Shown here: piece after piece, positions 33,354 through 42,571 of the stretch | How positions within the stretch are numbered: the first letter of the stretch is position 1 | How the letters are laid out: each line of letters starts with the position of its first letter | Source of the DNA: Streptomyces mayonensis | Lineage (GTDB): Bacteria > Actinomycetota > Actinomycetes > Streptomycetales > Streptomycetaceae | Direction: 5' to 3' | NCBI RefSeq assembly: GCF_018982965.1 | Contig: NZ_JACBYP010000015.1 | Coordinates: 39,931-103,930, forward strand | DNA: 64,000 bases | Notes under the pieces: generated by a model | Told to the model about the DNA's origin: nothing | The model's database searches: none | Seen by the model: the letters and a program-made list of their open reading frames with translations, nothing else | Made by a program: the position numbers and the translations under genes

Positions 33354-35717
33354 ATGACCACGAGAACACCCGCAGACACCAGAAACACCGCAGGCACCGC
33401 AGGCACCACGAGCGCCACAGGCACCGCCGGCGCCGCGGAAGCCACGCATGCCCCGCCCACGGGGGACGACGCCTCGGCCACCGGGCCGGGGCTCGCCGAG
33501 GTCGAGCTGCTCATCGGCGGCATGACCTGCGCCTCCTGCGCGGCCCGCGTCGAGAAGAAGCTCAACCGCATGGACGGCGTCACCGCCACGGTGAACTACG
33601 CGACGGAGAAGGCCCGGGTCAGCTACCCCGCGGACACCGGCGTCGCCGACCTGATCGCCACCGTCGTGAAGACCGGGTACACCGCCGAGGAGCCGGCGCC
33701 GCCCCCGGAGCCGTCCGCCGACGAGGCGGGCACCGGGGAGAGCGGCACCGGGCAGGGTGACGCCGACCCCGAGCTGTCGGCCCTCCGGCAGCGTCTGGTC
33801 GTCTCCGTCCTCCTCTCCGCCCCCGTCGTCCTGCTCGCGATGGTCCCGGCGTTCCAGTTCGACAACTGGCAGTGGCTCTCGCTCACCCTGGCCGCCCCCG
33901 TCGTCGTCTGGGGCGGACTGCCCTTCCACCGCGCCGCCTGGACCAACGCCCGGCACGGCGCGGCCACCATGGACACGCTGGTCTCCATCGGCACGCTGGC
34001 GGCGTTCGGCTGGTCGCTGTGGGCGCTGTTCTTCGGGGACGCGGGCATGCCGGGCATGCGGCACGGCTTCGACCTCACCGTCTCCCGCGGCGACGGCACC
34101 TCCCTGATCTACCTGGAGGCCGCCGCCGGAGTCACCGCCTTCCTCCTCCTCGGCCGCTGGCTGGAGGCCCGCTCCAAGCGCCGCGCCGGTGCCGCACTGC
34201 GGGCCCTGATGGAGCTCGGGGCGAAGGACGTGGCCGTACTGCGGGACAGGCGCGAGGTGCGGATACCGGTGGACCGGCTGGCGGTGGGCGACCGGTTCGT
34301 CGTACGCCCCGGCGAGAAGATCGCCACCGACGGCACGGTGACCGAGGGCGCCTCGGCGGTGGACACCTCCCTGCTGACCGGCGAGTCCGTGCCGGTGGAC
34401 GTGGCCGTCGGCGACACGGTCACCGGCGCCACGGTGAACGCCGGGGGCCGACTGGTCGTCGAGGCGACCCGGGTCGGCGCGGACACGCGGCTGGCGCGGA
34501 TGGCGAAGCTGGTCGAGGACGCGCAGAGCGGCAAGGCCGAGGTGCAGCGCCTCGCCGACCGGATCTCCGGTGTCTTCGTGCCCGTCGTGCTGGTGATCGC
34601 GCTCGCCACCTTCGGCGGGTGGCTCGGCGCCACGGGCGACACGGTCGCCGCGTTCACCGCCGCCGTCGCCGTACTGATCATCGCCTGCCCGTGCGCGCTG
34701 GGCCTCGCCACGCCGACCGCGCTGCTGGTCGGCACGGGCCGCGGCGCCCAGCTCGGCATCCTCATCAAGGGCCCGGAGGTGCTGGAGTCCACGCGGCGCG
34801 TCGACACGGTCGTCCTGGACAAGACCGGCACGGTCACCACCGGTCTGATGACCCTGCACGAGGTGTACGCCGCCGACGGCACCGACGAGGACGAGGTGCT
34901 GCGGCTCGCGGGCGCCGTCGAGCACGCCTCGGAGCACCCGGTGGCCCGTGCCGTCGCTGCGGGTGCCGGGGAGCGGCTCGGCGCGCTGCCGGGCGTGGAG
35001 GACTTCGAGAACGTCCCGGGCCGGGGCGTACGCGGGCGCGTGACGGGCCGTGAGGTGACCGTGGGACGCCTGCACGACGTCCTGCCGCCCGGGGTGGCCG
35101 CGGCCGTCGAGGAGGCCGAGAGGAACGGCCGTACGGCCGTCGTGGTCGGCTGGGACGGCGCCGCGCGGGGGGTCGTCGCCGTGGCGGACGCGGTCAAGGA
35201 GACCAGCGCCGAGGCGGTGGCCGGGCTGCGCCGACTGGGCCTGACCCCGGTCCTGCTGACCGGCGACAACCGCCGGGTGGCCGAGTCGGTCGCGGCGGCC
35301 GTCGGGATCGACGAGGTGATCGCCGGGGTGCTGCCCGAGGGGAAGGTGGCCGTGGTGGAGCGGCTGCGGGCCGAGGGCCGCACGGTCGCCATGGTCGGGG
35401 ACGGGGTCAACGACGCCGCCGCCCTCGCCACCGCCGACCTCGGCCTGGCGATGGGCACGGGCACGGACGCGGCGATCGAGGCGGGCGACCTGACGCTGGT
35501 GCGCGGGGACCTGCGGGTGGCGGCGGACGCGATCCGGCTGGCCCGGCGCACCCTGTCCACCATCAAGGGCAACCTGGTGTGGGCCTTCGGCTACAACGTG
35601 GCCGCGCTGCCGCTGGCCGCCGCAGGACTGCTGAACCCGATGATCGCGGGGGCGGCGATGGCCTTCTCGTCGGTGTTCGTCGTCACCAACAGCCTCCGGC
35701 TGCGGACTTTTCACTGA
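33354..35717 (+). CDS. copA: Copper-exporting P1B-type ATPase
   Basis: Encodes 787 residues. A Thr/Ala-rich head of ~45 residues precedes one N-terminal HMA domain with [18 protein letters not shown]. The catalytic core is complete: actuator [12 protein letters not shown], transmembrane metal site [14 protein letters not shown], phosphorylation site [33 protein letters not shown] and hinge [18 protein letters not shown], with eight expected helices and the C-terminal [20 protein letters not shown]. It pumps Cu(I) out of the cytoplasm. The ATG at 33354 has a ggag ribosome site and is 203 bp after copZ; it may be read from the same CsoR-controlled promoter. Confidence 0.95.
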   Translation: MTTRTPADTRNTAGTAGTTSATGTAGAAEATHAPPTGDDASATGPGLAEVELLIGGMTCASCAARVEKKLNRMDGVTATVNYATEKARVSYPADTGVADLIATVVKTGYTAEEPAPPPEPSADEAGTGESGTGQGDADPELSALRQRLVVSVLLSAPVVLLAMVPAFQFDNWQWLSLTLAAPVVVWGGLPFHRAAWTNARHGAATMDTLVSIGTLAAFGWSLWALFFGDAGMPGMRHGFDLTVSRGDGTSLIYLEAAAGVTAFLLLGRWLEARSKRRAGAALRALMELGAKDVAVLRDRREVRIPVDRLAVGDRFVVRPGEKIATDGTVTEGASAVDTSLLTGESVPVDVAVGDTVTGATVNAGGRLVVEATRVGADTRLARMAKLVEDAQSGKAEVQRLADRISGVFVPVVLVIALATFGGWLGATGDTVAAFTAAVAVLIIACPCALGLATPTALLVGTGRGAQLGILIKGPEVLESTRRVDTVVLDKTGTVTTGLMTLHEVYAADGTDEDEVLRLAGAVEHASEHPVARAVAAGAGERLGALPGVEDFENVPGRGVRGRVTGREVTVGRLHDVLPPGVAAAVEEAERNGRTAVVVGWDGAARGVVAVADAVKETSAEAVAGLRRLGLTPVLLTGDNRRVAESVAAAVGIDEVIAGVLPEGKVAVVERLRAEGRTVAMVGDGVNDAAALATADLGLAMGTGTDAAIEAGDLTLVRGDLRVAADAIRLARRTLSTIKGNLVWAFGYNVAALPLAAAGLLNPMIAGAAMAFSSVFVVTNSLRLRTFH

Positions 35718-36363
35718 GTTCGCGTTCCGCGCAGGTCGAGGGGCTGTGCCTCTGGAGTCCGGCACTCCTCTCACATAAGCTCTTCACAAGAGTCGCGCAT
35801 CTTCCTTACGCTTGGGTCGCACCCCAGGCACCGGGGCTCTTGCGCACCTAATGGACATATGCAAGAGACGCAGATCACAGTGATGCGAAGGTAACCATCG
35901 AAGGGGTTCGAAGGTCTAAGTTGGCGATGTCAGTGAGCGTCTTGGGGGGCGCAATCTGACATCTGGGGACGTCTTGGGGGACTTTCCCAGAGCTGCGTTG
36001 CCGGGACTGCGTACACCGGGAAGCTTTGAGCGGCCCTCCCGGGTGCGTCGTCCCGGCAGACCGCACAACAAGCCAGCACAAAGCACCACAAGGCAACACA
36101 AAGCAGTACGAAGCGGCACGAAGTAGAACAAAAGCAAGATAAAGCAGATTTAGTAGGATCGGCACGGCGAGTTCTGCTCGTTGTGCTCGCACAGCGAATT
36201 CAGGCGCTGTCCTCACAGACGCCCGGCCGGATCCCGTGGGGGGAATCCGCACCGGGGCATGGGAAGGCGCCCTGGATCGTCGGCCCGTGGGGGGACCGGC
36301 GCCAGGGCGCCTTCTGCTGTGCGGACACCCTTCTGCCGTAAGCACACTCCTCCGCGCGGGCAC
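35718..36363. other. ~650-bp region without a protein-coding gene
   Basis: Base composition drops below its surroundings. It contains, in order: a hairpin-forming pair GATGTCAG/CTGACATC (35926-35963), a duplicated gtcttggggg (35939 and 35971), an A/C-rich stretch at ~36066-36150 of imperfect 10-bp repeats (cacaaagcac-like), and a strong hairpin at 36264-36313. No frame looks like a protein gene. A + strand non-coding transcript is proposed separately. Confidence 0.55.
35926..36313 (+). ncRNA. Candidate non-coding RNA between copA and citrate synthase
   Basis: Evidence is structural only. The 5' part forms a stem-loop (8-bp stem, 22-nt loop, 35926-35963). The middle is an A/C-rich single-stranded-looking stretch with about seven 10-nt repeats. 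The 3' end is a perfect 12-bp hairpin AAGGCGCCCTGG/CCAGGGCGCCTT (36264-36313) separate from the citrate synthase terminator. It could instead be a long untranslated leader or degraded DNA. No Rfam-type family is recognised. Confidence 0.3.
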
Positions 36364-36364
36364 G

Positions 36365-36396
36365 AAAAAGCCCCGTACCACTCGGGGCGGCACGGG
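36365..36396 (-). terminator. Intrinsic terminator of citrate synthase gene
   Basis: Read on the minus strand, CCCGTGCC pairs with GGTACGGG (one G-U) around a 9-nt loop and is followed by GCTTTTT, a rare T-tract in this GC-rich genome. It lies 35 bp after the stop. Confidence 0.85.
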
Positions 36397-36430
36397 ACTC
36401 TTCTCGGGCGCTGCGGGGGTGCCTGGAGGC

Positions 36431-37729
36431 TCAGCGCCCCTCGACCGGTACGAAGTCGCGCTCGACGACGCCCGTGTAGATCTGGCGCGGACGGCCGATG
36501 CGGGAACCCGGCTCCTTGATCATCTCGTGCCACTGGGCGATCCAGCCCGGCAGGCGGCCGAGGGCGAACAGGACCGTGAACATCTCGGTCGGGAAGCCCA
36601 TGGCCCGGTAGATCAGGCCGGTGTAGAAGTCGACGTTCGGGTAGAGGCTGCGCTCGACGAAGTAGTCGTCGGAGAGCGCGTGCTCCTCCAGCTTCAGGGC
36701 GATGTCCAGGAGTTCGTCGGACTTGCCGAGGGCGGAGAGCACGTCGTGCGCGGCGGCCTTGATGATCTTGGCGCGCGGGTCGAAGTTCTTGTAGACCCGG
36801 TGGCCGAAGCCCATCAGGCGGACGCCGTCCTCCTTGTTCTTCACCTTGCGGATGAAGGTGTCGACGTCGCCGCCGGAGTCGCGGATGCCCTCCAGCATCT
36901 CCAGCACCGACTGGTTGGCGCCGCCGTGCAGCGGGCCCCAGAGGGCGTTGATGCCGGCCGAGATCGAGGCGAACATGTTCGCCTGCGAGGAGCCGACGAG
37001 GCGGACCGTGGAGGTCGAACAGTTCTGCTCGTGGTCCGCGTGCAGGATGAGCAGCTTGTCCAGCGCGGAGACGACGACCGGGTCGAGCTCGTACTCCTGG
37101 GCCGGCACGGAGAACGTCATGCGCAGGAAGTTCTCGACGTAGCCGAGATTGTTGGCCGGGTAGACGAACGGGTGGCCGATCGACTTCTTGTACGCGTACG
37201 CGGCGATCGTCGGAAGCTTGGCGAGCAGCCGGATCGTCGAAAGGTTGCGCTGGCGCTCGTCGAACGGGTTGTGGCTGTCCTGGTAGAAGGTGGACAGCGC
37301 CGAGACGACCGACGACAGCATGGCCATCGGGTGGGCGTCGCGCGGGAAGCCCTTGTAGAAGTTCTTGACGTCCTCGTGCAGCAGGGTGTGCTGCGTGATG
37401 TCGCCCTTGAAGGAGGCGAGCTGGTCGACGGTCGGCAGCTCGCCGTTGATCAGCAGGTAGGCGACCTCCACGAAGGAGGAGCGCTCCGCCAGCTGCTCGA
37501 TCGGGTAGCCGCGGTACCGGAGGATGCCCGCCTCGCCGTCCAGGTACGTAATGGCGGATTTGTAGGCGGCGGTGTTGCCGTAGCCGCTGTCCAGTGTCAC
37601 CAGACCGGTCTGGGCGCGGAGCTTCCCGATGTCGAAGCCCTTGTCGCCGACGGTGCTGTCGATCACCGGGTAGGTGTACTCGTCATCGCCGTACCGCAGT
37701 ACTACCGAGTTCTTGGTGTGCTCGCTCAC
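36431..37729 (-). CDS. citA: Citrate synthase
   Basis: Encodes 432 residues, a type-II hexameric-class citrate synthase condensing oxaloacetate with acetyl-CoA. Conserved blocks are all present: FDIGKLRAQTGLVTLDSGYG, ILRYRGYPIEQLAE, HADHEQNCSTSTVRLVGSS, GPLHGGANQSVLEML, VRLMGFGHRVYKNFDPRAK and the C-terminal GRPRQIYTG. The start is placed at GTG 37729 (VSEHTKNS), where citrate synthases of this group begin and GAGG lies six bases upstream; an in-frame GTG at 37741 would add four residues. A 19-bp perfect palindrome lies about 110 bp upstream. Monocistronic by its terminator and promoter gap. Confidence 0.95.
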   Translation of the reverse strand: MSEHTKNSVVLRYGDDEYTYPVIDSTVGDKGFDIGKLRAQTGLVTLDSGYGNTAAYKSAITYLDGEAGILRYRGYPIEQLAERSSFVEVAYLLINGELPTVDQLASFKGDITQHTLLHEDVKNFYKGFPRDAHPMAMLSSVVSALSTFYQDSHNPFDERQRNLSTIRLLAKLPTIAAYAYKKSIGHPFVYPANNLGYVENFLRMTFSVPAQEYELDPVVVSALDKLLILHADHEQNCSTSTVRLVGSSQANMFASISAGINALWGPLHGGANQSVLEMLEGIRDSGGDVDTFIRKVKNKEDGVRLMGFGHRVYKNFDPRAKIIKAAAHDVLSALGKSDELLDIALKLEEHALSDDYFVERSLYPNVDFYTGLIYRAMGFPTEMFTVLFALGRLPGWIAQWHEMIKEPGSRIGRPRQIYTGVVERDFVPVEGR

Positions 37730-37836
37730 GTCTTCCCTCACCGACGTAGTGCCTCATCTTCGAGGTGCCCTGACTGTCTCTACCATCCCCCACTTGGCTC
37801 AGGAGAGTGCACTCGGGGTCGACCATCGGGCCTATC

Positions 37837-37855
37837 GGCGGCACTCAGTGCCGCC
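37837..37855. promoter_or_regulatory. Perfect palindrome upstream of citA
   Basis: GGCGGCACT-c-AGTGCCGCC, 9+1+9. It lies 108-126 bp upstream of the citA start and 118-136 bp beyond the RecD2 stop. The 1-nt centre is too tight for an RNA hairpin, which favours a protein-binding site. Confidence 0.5.
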
Positions 37856-37972
37856 AACTTGCTCATCCTGCCCGCTCGCCCGCCCGCACGGAAGTGCTGT
37901 GTGACCTTTCCGACTCGTTTGATCGATCATTTTTTTCACACGGGCCAGGAGGTTTACCGCAGGGTTTCCCTG

Positions 37973-40228
37973 TCAGGAGCCGCTCAACCGGAAGTCCAGC
38001 GCCGTGCAGCGCCGCCCGGCCGACACCGTCCGCACCGCCTGCCCGATCGCCCTGCGCGAACCGACGAGGACGACGAGCCGCTTGGCCCGGGTGACCGCGG
38101 TGTAGAGCAGATTGCGCTGGAGCATCATCCAGGCGCCGGTCGTCACGGGGATCACGACCGCCGGGTACTCGCTGCCCTGGGACCGGTGGATGGTGACGGC
38201 GTAGGCGTGGGCCAGCTCGTCCAGTTCGTCGAAGTCGTACGGCACCTCCTCGTCCTCGTCCGTCAGGACGGTGAGGCACTGCTCGACGGGGTCGAGGGAG
38301 GTGACGACGCCCACGGTGCCGTTGAAGACGCCGTTCTCGCCCTTCTCGTAGTTGTTGCGGATCTGGGTGACCTTGTCGCCGACCCGGAAGACCCGGCCGC
38401 CGAACCGCTTCTCCGGCACGTCCGGGCGCCCCGGGGTGACGGCCTGCTGGAGCAGCCCGTTGAGCGTGCCGGCGCCGGCGGGGCCGCGGTGCATGGGGGC
38501 GAGCACCTGCACGTCCCGGCGCGGATCGAGCCCGAACTTCGCGGGGATGCGCCGCGCGGCGACGTCGACGGTGAGCCGCCCCGCCTCCTCGGTGTCGTCC
38601 TCGACGAAGAGGAAGAAGTCCTTCATGCCGTCGGTGACGGGGTGTTGGCCCGCGTTGATCCGGTGCGCGTTGGTGACGACGCCGGACTGCTGCGCCTGCC
38701 GGAAGACGCGGGTGAGCCGGACGGCGGGCACCGGGCTGCCGGGCGCCAGCAGGTCCCGCAGCACCTCCCCCGCCCCCACACTGGGCAACTGGTCGACGTC
38801 CCCGACGAGAAGCAGGTGGGCCCCGGGCGGCACGGCCTTGACCAGCTTGTTGGCGAGGAGCAGGTCCAGCATCGACGCCTCGTCGACCACGACCAGGTCG
38901 GCGTCGAGGGGGCGGTCGCGGTCGTAGGCGGCGTCCCCGCCGGGCTTCAGCTCCAGCAGCCGGTGCACGGTGGACGCCTCGGCGCCGGTCAGCTCGGCCA
39001 GCCGCTTGGCGGCCCGCCCGGTCGGCGCGGCGAGCACGACCTTGGCCTTCTTGGCCCGCGCCAGCTCCACGATCGACCGCACTGTGAAGGACTTGCCGCA
39101 CCCCGGCCCACCGGTGAGCACGGCGACCTTCTCGCTGAGCGCGAGCCGGACGGCCGCCTCCTGCTCCGGCGCCAGCTCGGCCTTCGTCCGCTGTTTGAGC
39201 CACCCGAGCGCCTTGCCCCAGTCCACGTCCTGGAAGCCGGGCATCCGGTCCTCCTCCGCCCGCAGCAGCCGGCGCAGCTGCCCGGCCAGGGACAACTCGG
39301 CCCGGTGGAAGGGCACCAGGTACACGGCGGTGACGGGCTCGCCCCCTTCCGGATCGGGCACCTTCTCCCGCACCACCCCCGGATCCTCGCCCTCCTCGGG
39401 CTCGGCGGCCAGCTCGCCCAGACACTCGATGACGAGCCCGGTGTCCACCTGGAGCAGCTTCACGGCATCGGCGATCAGCTTCTCTTCCGGGAGGTAGCAG
39501 TGCCCCTGGTCGGTGGCCTGCGACAGCGCGTACTGCAGCCCGGCCTTCACCCGCTCCGGGCTGTCGTGCGGGATGCCGACCGACTGGGCGATCTTGTCGG
39601 CGGTGAGGAAACCGATGCCCCAGACGTCGGCGGCGAGGCGGTAGGGCTGGTTCTTCACCACGGAGATCGAGGCGTCCCCGTACTTCTTGTAGATCCGCAC
39701 GGCGATGGAGGTCGACACCTCCACGGTCTGGAGGAAGAGCATGACCTCCTTGATCGCCTTCTGCTCCTCCCAGGCGTCGGCGATCTTCTTGGTCCGCTTC
39801 GGCCCGAGCCCCGGCACCTCGATGAGCCGCTTGGGCTCCTCCTCGATGACGGTGAGCGTGTCGATGCCGAAGTGCTGGGTGATCCGGTCGGCGAAGATCG
39901 GCCCGATGCCCTTGACCAGCCCGGACCCGAGGTAACGCCGGATGCCCTGGACGGTGGCGGGCAGGACGGTCGTGTAGTTCTCGACGTGGAACTGCTTGCC
40001 GTACTGGGGATGCGACCCCCAGCGCCCCTCCATCCGCAGCGACTCCCCCACCTGCGCGCCGAGCAGCGCACCGACGACGGTCAGCAGGTCGCCGGCGCCA
40101 CGGCCGGTGTCGACGCGGGCGACCGTGTAGCCGTTCTCCTCGTTGGCGTACGTGACGCGTTCCAGCACACCTTCGAGCGTGGCGAGCCGCCGCTCGCCGG
40201 GGGCGGCGGTCGCGGACTGGTTGGACAT
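37973..40228 (-). CDS. recD2: RecD2-type ATP-dependent DNA helicase
   Basis: Encodes 751 residues. The N-terminal OB-like domain (TLEGVLERVTYANEENGYTV) and helix-hairpin-helix region (EVPGLGPKRTKKIADAWEEQ) mark RecD2 rather than the RecBCD subunit. Superfamily 1B helicase motifs follow: Walker A GGPGCGKSFTVRSI, motif Ia APTGRAAKRL, motif II VVVDEASMLD, motif III LVGDVDQLPSVGAG, motif IV LTRVFRQAQQ, and C-terminal YAVTIHRSQGSEYPAVVIP and LYTAVTRAK. It is a 5'-3' helicase involved in DNA repair in bacteria lacking RecBC. ATG at 40228. It stands alone between citA and the DUF397 gene. Confidence 0.94.
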   Translation of the reverse strand: MSNQSATAAPGERRLATLEGVLERVTYANEENGYTVARVDTGRGAGDLLTVVGALLGAQVGESLRMEGRWGSHPQYGKQFHVENYTTVLPATVQGIRRYLGSGLVKGIGPIFADRITQHFGIDTLTVIEEEPKRLIEVPGLGPKRTKKIADAWEEQKAIKEVMLFLQTVEVSTSIAVRIYKKYGDASISVVKNQPYRLAADVWGIGFLTADKIAQSVGIPHDSPERVKAGLQYALSQATDQGHCYLPEEKLIADAVKLLQVDTGLVIECLGELAAEPEEGEDPGVVREKVPDPEGGEPVTAVYLVPFHRAELSLAGQLRRLLRAEEDRMPGFQDVDWGKALGWLKQRTKAELAPEQEAAVRLALSEKVAVLTGGPGCGKSFTVRSIVELARAKKAKVVLAAPTGRAAKRLAELTGAEASTVHRLLELKPGGDAAYDRDRPLDADLVVVDEASMLDLLLANKLVKAVPPGAHLLLVGDVDQLPSVGAGEVLRDLLAPGSPVPAVRLTRVFRQAQQSGVVTNAHRINAGQHPVTDGMKDFFLFVEDDTEEAGRLTVDVAARRIPAKFGLDPRRDVQVLAPMHRGPAGAGTLNGLLQQAVTPGRPDVPEKRFGGRVFRVGDKVTQIRNNYEKGENGVFNGTVGVVTSLDPVEQCLTVLTDEDEEVPYDFDELDELAHAYAVTIHRSQGSEYPAVVIPVTTGAWMMLQRNLLYTAVTRAKRLVVLVGSRRAIGQAVRTVSAGRRCTALDFRLSGS

Positions 40229-40288
40229 GGTGCGACGGTACCGGTGAGGACTGACAGCAGGGGCCCGGGTCCGTTCAATACCCTCCGG

Positions 40289-40483
40289 TCATGGAATACG
40301 CCGGGGAGCGTCCTCCTTGAGGGCTTCGAGGAACGGGGCGAAGGCCTCCGGCGGGAAGCTGAGGGTGGCGCGGGCGGGGACTTTGCTGTCCCGGACGGCT
40401 ACGTGGGTGGGTGAGTTGGCGATCTCCACGCATTCGTTGCCGTCGCCAGGACCCGAGTACGACGACTTCCGCCAGTTCTCCAT
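40289..40483 (-). CDS. DUF397 domain protein
   Basis: A 64-residue DUF397 protein: [20 protein letters not shown], then [20 protein letters not shown] and FAPFLEAL. These small actinobacterial proteins are almost always encoded next to an XRE regulator with a DUF5753 domain and are thought to be its partner or target (BldB/WhiJ-type systems). That regulator is immediately upstream here, only 6 bp away, so the two form an operon. The ATG at 40483 lies close behind the upstream stop, with AGGAGC in the end of the XRE gene. Confidence 0.92.
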   Translation of the reverse strand: MENWRKSSYSGPGDGNECVEIANSPTHVAVRDSKVPARATLSFPPEAFAPFLEALKEDAPRRIP

Positions 40484-40489
40484 GGGTTC

Positions 40490-41326
40490 CTATAGCTCCT
40501 TCGCCAGGCTGTGGATGAAGTCACGCGACTGTCCAGGGGCGAGTGACGCGGCTTCCACTGTACGAAAGCTCGTTCGGTAGGTGTTGAGTTGAGCCTCAGA
40601 ATCGATGAACGCCGAGCCATGCAGCGCATCACGGACCACAGTGTCCAACTTGGACAAGGGGCCGCCGACGTACGTCATCGTGCTGGATGCGCTGGCGAAA
40701 CCGTCCAGGTCGAAGGGGATGACCCGCACGGTGATGTGGTCCGCTTCGGAAAGCTCCAGGAGCCGGGCCAGTTGAGCCCTTGAGGTGGCGCGGCCACCGA
40801 CTCGGATTCGCAGCGCCGCCTCGTGCACCACTGCTTCGTACGGGATGGCGAAACCCTGGCGCGCCTTGCGGTGCTGAATGCGCACTTCCAGCTCCTCGGA
40901 GGTCAGCTCCGGCAGCCTGGAGGAGAACACCGCACGCGAGTAGTCCTCAGTCTGGAGCAGGCCAGGGACATACAGGATCGCCACATGACGGAGGAAACGA
41001 GCATGGTGTTCCAGCTCGGACAGGTCCAGGAATGGCGTGGGCAAGAGCCCTCGGTACTCCTCCCACCAGCCGACCGTCCGGTCGGTGGCCATCGTTACCA
41101 GGGCATCGACGAACTCCTCGTCAGTACACGCGTAGTGCGAGGCAAGGCGGCGCACGCGCTGCTCACTCACTCCCGCCAGCGCCGACTCGATATGCGTGAT
41201 CTGGGCCGGAGCCACGCCGAGCAGCGCGGCTGCCTGACGGGAGTTGAGGCCGGCGGCCTCCCGTAGCCTGCGCAGTTCGGTCGCCAGTCGCACTTGACGC
41301 GCCGTCGGATCGCGTCTCTTCACCAT
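40490..41326 (-). CDS. XRE-family regulator with DUF5753 domain
   Basis: Encodes 278 residues. Residues ~10-65 are an XRE helix-turn-helix (ATELRRLREAAGLNSRQAAA, LGVAPAQITHIESALAG); the rest is the DUF5753 domain with WWEEYRGLLPTPFLDLSELE, ILYVPGLLQTEDYSRAVF, VRIQHRKARQGF and DLDGFASASSTMTYV. Proteins of this family, such as WhiJ, act with DUF397 proteins to control development or secondary metabolism. The ATG at 41326 has AAAGG eight bases upstream and is preferred over an ATG 33 bases earlier. An ATP-binding anti-sigma-like protein is divergent, completing the usual three-gene set. Confidence 0.92.
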   Translation of the reverse strand: MVKRRDPTARQVRLATELRRLREAAGLNSRQAAALLGVAPAQITHIESALAGVSEQRVRRLASHYACTDEEFVDALVTMATDRTVGWWEEYRGLLPTPFLDLSELEHHARFLRHVAILYVPGLLQTEDYSRAVFSSRLPELTSEELEVRIQHRKARQGFAIPYEAVVHEAALRIRVGGRATSRAQLARLLELSEADHITVRVIPFDLDGFASASSTMTYVGGPLSKLDTVVRDALHGSAFIDSEAQLNTYRTSFRTVEAASLAPGQSRDFIHSLAKEL

Positions 41327-41547
41327 CGACTGGCCTTTCCCAAACGTCTGTTGCTGCAACTCGTTCGGGCGTCAGATTACGCGATCGACTTGCCGCGTCC
41401 CTAAATTTAGATCTACCGTCGGTGACGCACCGCACACCGTGCGGCACCGGGCCACCGGAAGCGCACCGCCCCGCCCTGCCATGACGACGGCGGCAATGAC
41501 ACCGGACCCGCGTCATTCACCCCACCGCCCTCTGCGAGGAGCCCCGC

Positions 41548-41958
41548 ATGCCCGAAAACGATCCGTGGGAGTACTCCCTCTACATCCCCAACGACCTGCG
41601 CGCCGTCACCGTGAGCCGCCGCACCCTCCGGCTGATCCTCACCATGCACGGACTGATCCGGCTCGTCGACGTCGCCGAACTGCTCGCCACGGAGCTGGTG
41701 TCGAACGCGGTACGGCACACCAAGGGGCCCGCCGCCCTGCGTGTCCGCTGGTCGCCGCCGGGCACGCTGCGGATCGGGGCGTGGGACGCGGACCCCGAAC
41801 CGCCGGAGCCGCCCGTGGTGTTCGGGCGGGCGGAGGATCTGGACGAGGAGGGGCGGGGGCTGGAGTTGGTGCGGGCCTGCGCGGACGGGTGGGGGTGGCA
41901 TCCGCTGGCCCGGCACGGCAACCGGGGGAAGTACGTGTGGTGCGAACTGGCGGGCTGA
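41548..41958 (+). CDS. ATP-binding protein, RsbW-like HATPase_c_2
   Basis: A 136-residue histidine-kinase-like ATPase domain protein of the anti-sigma-factor kinase type. The N box ELLATELVSNAVRHTKGPAA and G1 box GAWDADPEPPEPP followed by GRGLELVRACADGWGWHP are visible, ending GKYVWCELAG. It should bind ATP and may phosphorylate an anti-anti-sigma factor or sequester a sigma factor; no partner is adjacent. It is divergent from the XRE/DUF397 pair (221-bp gap), a conserved actinobacterial association. The ATG at 41548 has GAGGAG nine bases upstream. Confidence 0.9.
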   Translation: MPENDPWEYSLYIPNDLRAVTVSRRTLRLILTMHGLIRLVDVAELLATELVSNAVRHTKGPAALRVRWSPPGTLRIGAWDADPEPPEPPVVFGRAEDLDEEGRGLELVRACADGWGWHPLARHGNRGKYVWCELAG

Positions 41959-42055
41959 CGCAGGGCGCCGAGTACCGGCCACAACCTGTCCGCTACGGAG
42001 TCGAGACTCCTTCCACCGGCGGCCGCACGGGCCGCTCGTTCGCAAGGAGTCTCGC

Positions 42056-42472
42056 GTGTTCTCCGTCCTCGCCGACATCAACTGGCTCGCCGTCCTGATC
42101 GCGGCGGTCGCCTCGTTCCTGATCGCCGGAGCGTGGTTCGGCGCCGTCATCGCCAAGCCGTACGCCGTCGCCCTCGGACGGGAAGGCGCGCCGGCGCCCG
42201 CGTCGACGCCGGTCAGCACGTTCGGCCCGCTGGTGTGCATCCTCGTCACCCTGCTGACCAGCGCCGTCCTCGTCGAGGCACTCGACATCACCGGCACCGG
42301 CGACGCCATCGTCTTCGGCCTGCTCGTCGGCGTCGGCTACCTGAGCGCGATGACCTTCCAGATCGCCATCAACCCCAACTTCCCGCGCCCGCTCTACTAC
42401 GGCGTGCTCAACGCCCCGTACTTCGTGATCACCGGAGTGCTCAGCAGCGTGATCCTGGTGCTGATGCGCTGA
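42056..42472 (+). CDS. DUF1761 family membrane protein
   Basis: A 138-residue protein with four hydrophobic segments (WLAVLIAAVASFLIAGAWFG, FGPLVCILVTLLTSAVLVEA, AIVFGLLVGVGYLSAMTFQI, NAPYFVITGVLSSVILVLMR). The start FSVLADINWLAVL and the pattern AGAWFGAVIAKPYAVALG match DUF1761, a family of unknown function. GTG start with AAGGAG six bases upstream. It lies 97 bp after the ATP-binding protein on the same strand. Confidence 0.87.
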   Translation: MFSVLADINWLAVLIAAVASFLIAGAWFGAVIAKPYAVALGREGAPAPASTPVSTFGPLVCILVTLLTSAVLVEALDITGTGDAIVFGLLVGVGYLSAMTFQIAINPNFPRPLYYGVLNAPYFVITGVLSSVILVLMR

Positions 42473-42571
42473 GTGCCAGGGATTCGGCGGGGTGGTGCGG
42501 ACGAGTGCCCGGGCCAGGTGTGCTTCCGAGTGCTGCCGCGGGCGTTCGTGGGCCCAAAGCGTGAGGGCCTG

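Noticed and set aside
35875..36393. A minus-strand 172-residue frame with one hydrophobic stretch
   Set aside because: Codon bias is absent, it would overlap the citA terminator, and the hydrophobic run is simply the complement of the A/C-rich repeats.
36236..40414. A very long + strand frame opposite citA and recD2
   Set aside because: It is an antisense artefact of high-GC codon usage; both minus-strand genes are unambiguous.
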